Assembly: GCF_003313395.1 (NCBI RefSeq)
Contig: NZ_QNFZ01001061.1
Location: 1 to 32,222, forward strand
Direction: 5' to 3'
DNA: 32,222 nucleotides
From: Nonomuraea lactucae
GTDB lineage: Bacteria; Actinomycetota; Actinomycetes; Streptosporangiales; Streptosporangiaceae
In this document: piece after piece, positions 23,393 to 32,222 of the stretch
Layout: every line of letters starts with the position of its first letter
Numbering within the stretch: the first letter of the stretch is position 1
The notes under the pieces: model-generated
What the model saw: the letters and a program-made list of their open reading frames with translations, nothing else
What the model was told of the DNA's origin: nothing
The model's database searches: none
Translations under genes and position numbers: made by a program

Positions 23393-23790
23393 GGGCGGCC
23401 TCCTGGTTGCTCATCGCTTGCGGTCATGTCTCTTTCCCCCATGGATTTCAGCTCGTCGATCAGTCCGTCGAGACGCTCGAAGCTCTCGCTCCAGAAGCGC
23501 CGGTAGCCCTCAAGCCACTCGGTGGCGTCGCGGAGCGGCCGCGCCTCTAGGTGGCAGGGACGTCGTTGCGCGTCGCGACCGCGTGACACCAGACCTGCCC
23601 GTTCCAGCACTTTGAGGTGCTTGGAGATGGCGGGTTGGGTCATCGCGAAAGGCTCGGCCAACTCCATCACCGAGGCCTCACCCCTGGCCAGCCGCGCGAG
23701 GATCGCGCGGCGCGTCGGGTCGGCGAGCGCGGCGAACGTCACGTCCAGGTGATCGTGTGCGGCAGTCTCATAACCACTCAGTTTTATCAC
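23389..23790 (-). CDS. ArsR-family transcriptional regulator of the SRPBCC operon
   Basis: The product is 133 aa if it starts at GTG 23790; a later GTG (VTFAALADPTRR) is possible. The winged helix is clear: TFAALADPTRRAILARLARG, ASVMELAEPFAMTQPAISKH, LKVLERAGLVSRGRDAQRRP. The C-terminal part (LRDATEWLEGYRRFWSESFERL) is the usual helix of regulators paired with AHSA1 proteins. No metal-binding CxC motif is visible. Upstream lies a GTTAGATAAC dyad (23797-23806), which may be the operator for autoregulation. Confidence 0.9.
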   Translation of the reverse strand: MIKLSGYETAAHDHLDVTFAALADPTRRAILARLARGEASVMELAEPFAMTQPAISKHLKVLERAGLVSRGRDAQRRPCHLEARPLRDATEWLEGYRRFWSESFERLDGLIDELKSMGERDMTASDEQPGGRP

Positions 23791-24313
23791 CTCTTGGTTA
23801 GATAACTACTTGGGAATATAGAGGCCGTGCCGCTCACCGTCAAGGGCGATGACCGCAGGCGCAAGCGAACCCCCTCGGCCTGTCGTTAGCGAAGCTGTCA
23901 CCAAGTACACGCAAGCACTTTTGCCCTGGTCAATAGCCCATCGACTCCGACCTTCCGGCTCTTACCCTGTTCGCGGGACGTGTCGGGTCATATGCGGCAT
24001 GTATTGACATTGGATCTCGGGGGGTTGATCTGGGTGGGCCGGCCTTGCCCCGGGTGCCGTGCCACGACCAAGGCCGTCGGCCCGAAAACGGCAGCACCAC
24101 GGCGGACGCGCAGGCCCCCGCCAGCGGCCCGCTGTGCGTCAAGCCCGCAGCTCCGGTCGGACCGATCAAGTAGCGGCCGGCCGAACTTGAGCAGGACGCC
24201 GGGCACCCGTCCCCAGCATCCCAGCGCCCTGCCCACCCTCAGACCTCCCGAACTTTTCACTGCCACCGCTCATCAAAGAGATGGAACACCACGATCCGTC
24301 AGAGAAGCGGGGG
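23791..24313. other. 523-bp gap with promoter-like sequence and a possible gene remnant
   Basis: Next to the ArsR gene is the dyad GTTA-GA-TAAC (23797-23806), close enough to its start to be an operator. A -35-like TTGACA occurs near 24005 on the plus strand without a good -10. A plus-strand frame ending in TAG at 24171-24173 (about 24084-24173) reads like a protein C-terminus (ENGSTTADAQAPASGPLCVK) but has no start, so it may be a remnant. The rest shows nothing convincing. Confidence 0.35.
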
Positions 24314-24847
24314 ATGAACGGGATGCAGGTGAAAGGCCGGTTGATCAGGCGCCCGGCAGTGACGGCGGTGCTGATCGCCGCCGCACTGACGACGGCCGCG
24401 CTCCCCGCGGCGGCGACGCCGGACGCCAAGGCCCCCGCGGCGCAAGGCGCCTTCGGGCCGTACGGCTACGGCGGTGTCAAGCTGGGGATGACCGCCAAGC
24501 AGGCCAGAGCCACGGGGAAGATCGTCCACAAGCGGCCCGGACAGTGCTCCGGATGGGACTACAAGGCGCACCGCAACCCGAGCGACCGGGTGGGCCTCTT
24601 CATCTCGAAGCGGCGCGGCGTCGCCGTCATCTTCGCCCCGGCCGGCGTGCGCACGCCCAAGGGCATCGGCGTCGGCTCCACCCTCAGCCAGATCAAGAAG
24701 GCCTATCCCCAGGTGGTGAACAGGGTGAACGGCTACTACGTGAGCGTCCCGGGCAACAAGAAGGCCCACTACTACTTCGGGGTCAACCGGCGAAAGCAGC
24801 TGGAGGAGATGGCCCTGACCCTCAGGAACCAGGACTGCGTGAACTGA
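24314..24847 (+). CDS. Small secreted protein of unknown function
   Basis: The product is 177 aa from an ATG at 24314 (an ATG three codons later is equally possible). A signal peptide is clear: basic KGRLIRRP, a hydrophobic stretch AVTAVLIAAALTTAALPAAA, and a likely cleavage near residue 38. The mature part has GYGGVKLGMTAKQARATGKI, a short Cys-containing segment (PGQCSGWDYKA), a basic GLFISKRRGVAVIF segment, GVGSTLSQIKKAYP, and a terminal Cys (QDCVN), so a single disulfide is possible. The two G-x-x-x-G-M/S-T-x-x-x-x-K segments suggest a repeated structural unit. I recognise no family. Confidence 0.75.
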   Translation: MNGMQVKGRLIRRPAVTAVLIAAALTTAALPAAATPDAKAPAAQGAFGPYGYGGVKLGMTAKQARATGKIVHKRPGQCSGWDYKAHRNPSDRVGLFISKRRGVAVIFAPAGVRTPKGIGVGSTLSQIKKAYPQVVNRVNGYYVSVPGNKKAHYYFGVNRRKQLEEMALTLRNQDCVN

Positions 24848-24935
24848 GCCGCACCCCGGGGACGCGCCGTCACCAGCGCCCGCGAGCGCCTGCCGAGCTC
24901 GCGGGCGCCGGCGGCGGCGCGTCCGCCTGCGGGGC

Positions 24936-25727
24936 TCAGGCCACCTTGGACGACGGGGCCGTCCAGGTGTTGCACGCGTCGGGCGACGCGGCCTGGAAAC
25001 CTCTCTTCAGCCAGGCCGCGATGTTGCGGCCCTTACCATGGTCCCGGGCCTTGGCCCACTCGTCGCCACTCACGAGAGTGACGTCCAGCAGGTCCTCCCA
25101 CTCGCCCTTCGTACGGTCGAGGGAGTCCCAGACGCTGCCCATGAAGGCGCCCGCCAGGCACTCGGCCTGGAGTTCGCTACGCCGGATCTGCTCGTTCAGC
25201 TCGCTCTTGCCCTTGTACGGGTAGCGCTGGAACGCCCGGGCCATCCCGGTGACCTGCTGAACGTGATGCCCGTATTCGTGGGCGACCACCTTGAAGAGGA
25301 ACAGGTCCCCAGGGTTCGCGAGCATCTCGTCATCCAGGAGGACGAGGAAGCGCCGGTCGGTGTCGCAGTACATCGCCGCGACGTTCTTGTCCCACGAATG
25401 CCCGCAGAAACGCCGTGGCTTGGTGATGAATCCGACCCTGGCCTTGGCGAACCGCAGTCCGGCGCGCTCGAAATGGGCTTGCCAGGAGGCGTTGAGACAG
25501 TTGAGCACCGAGGTGATGTATCGCTTGGCGGAGGGGACGTGCTTCCGCTTGATGTGGCGCTCCCGGCACTCGCTCGGTTCGAGCTCGCCGGTGCCGTACA
25601 GCTTGTTCTTGGTCAGAACGGGATCCCTGATGGGATGAGTGGCCGCATTCGCCGTGCCGGACAGTAAGAGGGAGAACAGCGCACAGGCCACAATGAGGGG
25701 AGCAGCTAACCGCATGATCGGCATCAT
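24936..25727 (-). CDS. Secreted neutral zinc metallopeptidase (YpfJ/Zn_peptidase family)
   Basis: The product is 263 aa from an ATG at 25727 with AGG seven bases upstream; other Met codons at 25724 and 25715 are alternatives, all giving a signal peptide (LAAPLIVACALFSLLLSGTA). The catalytic motif is VVAHEYGHHVQQV (HEXXH, residues 150-154), with a downstream SELQAECLAG where Glu189 is the likely third ligand. Four cysteines before the motif could form disulfides in the extracellular protein. This is the Zn_peptidase/YpfJ family (neutral zinc metallopeptidase); substrates are unknown. Confidence 0.92.
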   Translation of the reverse strand: MMPIMRLAAPLIVACALFSLLLSGTANAATHPIRDPVLTKNKLYGTGELEPSECRERHIKRKHVPSAKRYITSVLNCLNASWQAHFERAGLRFAKARVGFITKPRRFCGHSWDKNVAAMYCDTDRRFLVLLDDEMLANPGDLFLFKVVAHEYGHHVQQVTGMARAFQRYPYKGKSELNEQIRRSELQAECLAGAFMGSVWDSLDRTKGEWEDLLDVTLVSGDEWAKARDHGKGRNIAAWLKRGFQAASPDACNTWTAPSSKVA

Positions 25728-25887
25728 GCCAGTACCTGGAGAGCCCACGCGATACGTCGCGCCCGGTCCACCGCCCTGACCTGGGCATTCATGGGCTGGA
25801 CAGATCCGGCGTCCCGGGGGGATTCTACGGAGAGAGGGGTGAGGGCCGGCCGGGCAGGTGACCGGCCGCTGCCGGGCTGGAGGGCCC

Positions 25888-26367
25888 ATGGCCGCCAACG
25901 TGATGGTCGTGGCCGAGCGGGAGTACGAGTACCCGCGGCCGGAGGTGTTCCGGGCCTGGACGGTTCCGGAGGAGATGGCGCAGTGGCGCGGGAGTCCCGG
26001 TTGGCACGTGGAGCCGGACACGGTCACGTCCGACCTGCGGGCGGGCGGCCGTCACCACCACGTCAAGGTCCGTGACAACGACCCCACCGCCCGGGTGACC
26101 ACCGACGCGGTGTTCACCGAGTACTTCGAGCCGGACGTCTTCGTCGCGCGCCAGCGGATCACCGGCGACCCCGGCATCGACCCGGACGTGCCGCTGGAGT
26201 TGCGGGTCGAGTTCACCAAGACGGGGCGCGACCACACCCTCGTGCGCGTGGTCCAGGGGCCCTTCGAGCCGGAGGTCGCCGGCTACCACAGCAAGGGCTG
26301 GGAGCTCGAACTCGACCGCCTGGACGGCTACCTGGCGCGGCGCCGGGCCCATGGGGGTGCCCGATGA
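25888..26367 (+). CDS. SRPBCC/AHSA1-domain protein (second copy in the window)
   Basis: The product is 159 aa from an ATG at 25888 with GGAGGG just upstream; the upstream ATG at 25858 has no ribosome site. It shows EREYEYPRPEVFRAWTVPEE, DLRAGGRHHHVKVR, and a C-terminal amphipathic helix (HSKGWELELDRLDGYLARR) typical of AHSA1 proteins. It overlaps the following transporter by 4 bp (ATGA), so the two are coupled. It is not closely similar to the copy at 22889-23392. A ligand-binding role connected to the transported sugar is speculative. Confidence 0.85.
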   Translation: MAANVMVVAEREYEYPRPEVFRAWTVPEEMAQWRGSPGWHVEPDTVTSDLRAGGRHHHVKVRDNDPTARVTTDAVFTEYFEPDVFVARQRITGDPGIDPDVPLELRVEFTKTGRDHTLVRVVQGPFEPEVAGYHSKGWELELDRLDGYLARRRAHGGAR

Positions 26368-27740
26368 CGACGACGCGGACGCCCATGCCGCACATCACCA
26401 TCGTGCGGCAGAAGCCGCTGATGACCATGCGGCAGATCCTGCTGATGAACTTCGGGTTCTTCGGCATCCAGTACAGCTTCGGCATGCAGCAGACCGCGGT
26501 GAACCCCATCTACAACTTCCTCGGAGCCTCACCGGAGGAGCTGCCGCTGCTCAACCTGGCCGGCCCCATCACCGGTCTGGTCATCCAGCCGATCATCGGA
26601 GCGCTGTCGGACCGCACCTGGAGCCCGCGGTGGGGCCGGCGCAAGCCGTACTTCATCGTCGGCGCGATCGGCTGCAGCATCTGCCTGTTCCTGTTCCCGT
26701 TCGTCGCCGCCCTGTGGATGGCCGTGCTGCTCCTCTGGCTCCTCGACGCCAGCAACAACACCGCCATGGAGCCCTATCGCGCGTTCATCGCCGACCGGCT
26801 CCCCCCGTCGCAACTGGCCAAGGGCTTCCTCGCGCAGAGCTTCTTCACCGGTTTCGGGATCACTCTCGCCAACGTCTCGCTGTTCGGCTTCCAGAGCCTC
26901 ATCAGCGGGGCGACGTCGGCCGGTATCCCCTACTGGGTCGTCGGATCGTTCATGCTCGGTTCGGTCTGCTCCATCACCACGGTCCTGGTGTCGGTGCTCA
27001 CCACACCGGAGCTCCCGCCGAGCGACGAGGAGCTGGCGGTGATCCGGGCCAAGAGGGGCGGCCTCGGCAGCGCGATACGGGAGATCTGGGACGCCATCGT
27101 CGAGATGCCCGGCGAGCTGCGCAAGCTCGCGCTGGTCTACCTCTTCCAGTGGTATGCCATGTTCTGCTACTGGCAGTTCGTCTCGCTCTCCATCGCCGAA
27201 TCCGTCTACGGCGTGACCGCGGCCGACCCCGGGTACGCCGATGCCGTCTCATGGACCGGCCTCGTCAACGGCTGGTACAACATCGTCACGTTCTGCGTCG
27301 CGTTCCCGCTCGTCAGCCTGGCTCGCCGGCGCGGCGCCAAGTGGGTGCACATCCTCTGCCTCATGTGCGCCGCGGTCGGGTTGATCATCTTCGCCAACGT
27401 GACCAACCCGTACCTGCTCTTCGTCCCGATCATCGGTCTCGGCATCGCCTGGGCCTCGATCATGGGCGTCCCGTACATCATGGCCGTGCGCATGATCCCG
27501 TCCACGCGCTACGGCGTCTACATGGGGATCATCAACATGATGATCGTCGTGCCGATGCTCATCCAGACCGTGACCTTCGGCCGGATCTTCGAGAGCGTCC
27601 TCGGCGGCGATCCGACCAACGCCATCATGTTCGCCGGCTTCCTGCTCGCCGCCGCCGCCGTCGCGATGACCTGGATCAAGGAACCGCCCTTCGTCCGCGA
27701 CGTCGACGACCTCCTCCAGGCGCCCGCCGGCGCGCACTGA
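26364..27740 (+). CDS. GPH/SLC45-type MFS sugar:proton symporter
   Basis: The product is 458 aa from an ATG at 26364, overlapping the SRPBCC stop (ATGA). The N-terminus resembles sucrose transporters: LLMNFGFFGIQYSFGMQQTA, GPITGLVIQPIIGALSDRTW, and the motif SPRWGRRKPYF after helix 2. About 12 hydrophobic helices follow. The GPH/SLC45 group imports sucrose, maltose or related glycosides with protons. A strong hairpin terminator lies 10 bp beyond the stop. The substrate cannot be read from sequence. Confidence 0.92.
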   Translation: MTTTRTPMPHITIVRQKPLMTMRQILLMNFGFFGIQYSFGMQQTAVNPIYNFLGASPEELPLLNLAGPITGLVIQPIIGALSDRTWSPRWGRRKPYFIVGAIGCSICLFLFPFVAALWMAVLLLWLLDASNNTAMEPYRAFIADRLPPSQLAKGFLAQSFFTGFGITLANVSLFGFQSLISGATSAGIPYWVVGSFMLGSVCSITTVLVSVLTTPELPPSDEELAVIRAKRGGLGSAIREIWDAIVEMPGELRKLALVYLFQWYAMFCYWQFVSLSIAESVYGVTAADPGYADAVSWTGLVNGWYNIVTFCVAFPLVSLARRRGAKWVHILCLMCAAVGLIIFANVTNPYLLFVPIIGLGIAWASIMGVPYIMAVRMIPSTRYGVYMGIINMMIVVPMLIQTVTFGRIFESVLGGDPTNAIMFAGFLLAAAAVAMTWIKEPPFVRDVDDLLQAPAGAH

Positions 27741-27750
27741 CGACAGGACG

Positions 27751-27786
27751 CGTCCCCCACCGCGGGCTCGCGGGCGGTGGGGGACG
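27751..27786. terminator. Strong bidirectional hairpin terminator
   Basis: A perfect 13-bp stem (CGTCCCCCACCGC at 27751-27763 and GCGGTGGGGGACG at 27774-27786) with a 10-base loop sits between the convergent ends of the sugar transporter (27740) and the nitrilase-like gene (27801). The symmetry and location suit termination from both sides; no T-run is present, as is usual in high-GC actinomycetes. Confidence 0.85.
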
Positions 27787-27800
27787 GGGAGCGGTGAGGG

Positions 27801-28928
27801 TCAGCCCTCGTCGGTGTCCTTGCTCCCGGCGGGCCGTTCGGTGTCGAAGACGGTCTCCGGCGGGAGTGGCCGCTCGTCGGAGACGGTCACGTACAGGCCT
27901 CCCTTGGTGGCCCTGGAGGTGCCGAGGCGGACGAACCCGGGATCGCTGGCGAGCGCCTCGTCCGGGCGCAGCCCCAGGAACGTGTCGTAGGCCCACAGCA
28001 GGGCGTCGCCGAGCCAGTTCTGGCCCGTGAGCGAGTGCAGTCCTTTGAGCCACGGATGCCGCGGCACCTGGGCCTGGGCCAGGATGCCGCTCTTGCCGGT
28101 GATGGCGCCCACGGGCGCCGAGTCGTTCGCGGCGACCTCGGCGTGCTCGCTGATCCTGCGGTTGTGGAGCCACTCGCGCTCCCACTCCGCCGGGATGCCG
28201 TATCCCGAGATCGCGATGATGTCGGCACGGGCCATGAGCCTGGTGAAGGGGCCCTTGGCCGCGTCGAGGCAGATGACGAAGGAGAGCCGGGCCGGCCTGC
28301 CGCCCCGAGGATCGGCGATCTCCAGATCGACGGGGCCGCTCCCCGGCACGGGGGTGAACGTGTCAGGCCACTGGTCGATCACGCTGTGGTGATACTTCGA
28401 CATGATCACATACGGGCGGTCCGCGCCGGACTCGATGAGGAACCCGACGTTCATCCCCATGATCTTGCCGTCCGGGGCATGCTCGCCCGTGTCGTGCGCG
28501 ATGCCCCCGACGGCTATGAGGAACCCCGGAGGCAGCTTCGCCGCCTCGGCGCGGAAGCCGTCGCGGATCGCCTCGACGGTCTCCGTGTTCAGCGGTGAAT
28601 GCGCGCCGTGCGAGAACCTCTCGGCCGGATTCGAAATATCCTCGAACACATTGAAGGCGAATTCGGGGAAGAGCAGGAGACGGAATGAATCGTCCGGCTT
28701 GTCCAGGAACTTTGTCTCGCGGAGCAGCGCGAAATACTCGCGGACGGCCCGGCGCCCGTCCTCGGCGTTTCTTATCACCTTCTGGTACGGCCCCGGCCTG
28801 GCCGCGCTCCAGGTGTTGTAGGCGCGCCTGAAGTCGCGGTACGCGGCGCTCCGGGTGGAACGGCCGAGCATTCTCCCTCCGTATCCGAACAGGCTTCGCG
28901 AGGCTCCGGAACCGACGAGTGGCAGCAT
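27801..28928 (-). CDS. Divergent nitrilase-superfamily (carbon-nitrogen hydrolase-like) protein
   Basis: The product is 375 aa from an ATG at 28928; a TTG 23 codons upstream is unlikely. A plausible catalytic triad is Glu89 (LLLFPEFAFN), Lys178 (YVIMSKYHHS) and Cys220 (LSFVICLDAAKG), with spacing 89 and 42 as in nitrilase-superfamily amidases. The overall sequence is divergent and longer than the usual ~270-300 aa because of N- and C-terminal extensions. No signal peptide is evident. Such enzymes hydrolyse or condense amides and nitriles. It is divergent from the NRPS and may tailor the peptide, but that is only positional inference. Confidence 0.72.
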   Translation of the reverse strand: MLPLVGSGASRSLFGYGGRMLGRSTRSAAYRDFRRAYNTWSAARPGPYQKVIRNAEDGRRAVREYFALLRETKFLDKPDDSFRLLLFPEFAFNVFEDISNPAERFSHGAHSPLNTETVEAIRDGFRAEAAKLPPGFLIAVGGIAHDTGEHAPDGKIMGMNVGFLIESGADRPYVIMSKYHHSVIDQWPDTFTPVPGSGPVDLEIADPRGGRPARLSFVICLDAAKGPFTRLMARADIIAISGYGIPAEWEREWLHNRRISEHAEVAANDSAPVGAITGKSGILAQAQVPRHPWLKGLHSLTGQNWLGDALLWAYDTFLGLRPDEALASDPGFVRLGTSRATKGGLYVTVSDERPLPPETVFDTERPAGSKDTDEG

Positions 28929-29269
28929 GATGTGGTCCGTTCTGGCCGGGAATTGGCGAACGACCACCAAGCAATCACCGCCCGCGGGGACAGACAATGG
29001 CTGGCATTGTCACCGCCTCGACAGGGTTACCTGTCCCCCACCCTGACCTGCGGAGGCCATTTCCGGCCCGCGGCACTAATGGCGGCGCCCGGCGGCCGAA
29101 AACTCGTGCGCTCGGGCGCGGGCGACCCGGGTGTCGCCGGAGCCGGTGCACCCGGGCGCTGACCGGAACCGGACAGGTATCGCGGTCCATGCATCGACTA
29201 TGGCCGGATTAATGATGTATGAATGCGTTCATCCATCTTCTGCTGTCCCCATCAGAAAGTGAGGCGGGA
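28929..29269. promoter_or_regulatory. Divergent promoter region of the nitrilase-like gene and the NRPS
   Basis: This 341-bp stretch without a gene contains two perfect dyads near the nitrilase side: GACAATG-gctgg-CATTGTC at 28993-29011 and GACAGG-gtta-CCTGTC at 29020-29035. A third, GC-rich one (GGCGAC-ccgggt-GTCGCC) lies near 29120-29140. Nearer the NRPS the sequence becomes AT-rich (around 29195-29225), as expected for its promoter. No reliable -35/-10 pair is assigned. Confidence 0.55.

Positions 29270-32222
<2,953 letters not shown>

Noticed and set aside
23980-25224. 414-codon plus-strand frame over the gap and the secreted protein gene
   Set aside because: It is an out-of-frame shadow of the secreted protein gene; no motif, and Pro/Arg/Gly-rich composition.

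Overview
The window is GC-rich DNA with strongly GC-biased third codon positions, GTG and TTG starts, and gene families typical of filamentous actinomycetes: GntR/FCD, ArsR and TIGR03086 proteins, a DHA2 exporter and an NRPS. I infer a Streptosporangiaceae-like actinobacterium such as Nonomuraea. This comes from style and gene content only.

Positions 1-12.2 kb hold a surface-glycan or glycopolymer locus, almost all on the minus strand. A polyprenyl-phosphate sugar-1-phosphate transferase (initiating enzyme) leads into rmlA and rmlD. The rmlC-like 3,5-epimerase is on the plus strand and converges on rmlD with overlapping 3' ends. A second minus operon then runs through a 2OG-Fe(II) oxygenase, a zinc-motif sugar C-methyltransferase, a CDP-sugar-type nucleotidyltransferase, a PIG-L deacetylase, an extended SDR epimerase, a COG4310/DUF4910 aminopeptidase-fold protein, a cysteine-rich tandem-repeat protein of unknown function, and a Wzx-type flippase cut by the window edge. 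Most junctions overlap by 1-4 bases or nearly abut, so translation is probably coupled. The set looks like a pathway for a branched, possibly N-acyl-modified deoxysugar and its export. No rmlB dehydratase and no ordinary glycosyltransferase are visible here.

Positions 12.4-18.8 kb hold housekeeping and accessory genes: a small uncharacterised protein, an EamA exporter overlapping its GntR regulator with a perfect 10+1+10 palindrome just upstream, two small proteins, a secreted alpha/beta hydrolase with a four-helix membrane tail divergent from an ArsR regulator (inverted-repeat operator between them), and a two-helix K+ channel with an RCK domain. A very short cysteine-containing ORF with a strong ribosome site follows the channel.

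Positions 18.9-20.4 kb look like a decayed two-component system. The histidine kinase lacks its sensor half and changes reading frame several times. The response regulator has lost the start of its receiver domain, which is replaced in frame by the N-terminus of a PIG-L deacetylase (HPDDE motif included).

Positions 20.5-27.8 kb hold a DHA2 multidrug exporter, a TIGR03086/DinB-like protein, an ArsR-SRPBCC pair, a secreted small protein, a secreted zinc metallopeptidase, and an SRPBCC-GPH-type sugar transporter pair, closed by a strong bidirectional hairpin terminator.

Positions 27.8-32.2 kb hold a divergent nitrilase-superfamily protein and a divergently transcribed NRPS (C-A, running off the window). 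The adenylation-domain specificity residues read D-V-W-H-I-S-L-V-D-K, a serine code. This is the edge of a non-ribosomal peptide cluster, and the shared 340-bp promoter region contains two perfect dyads.
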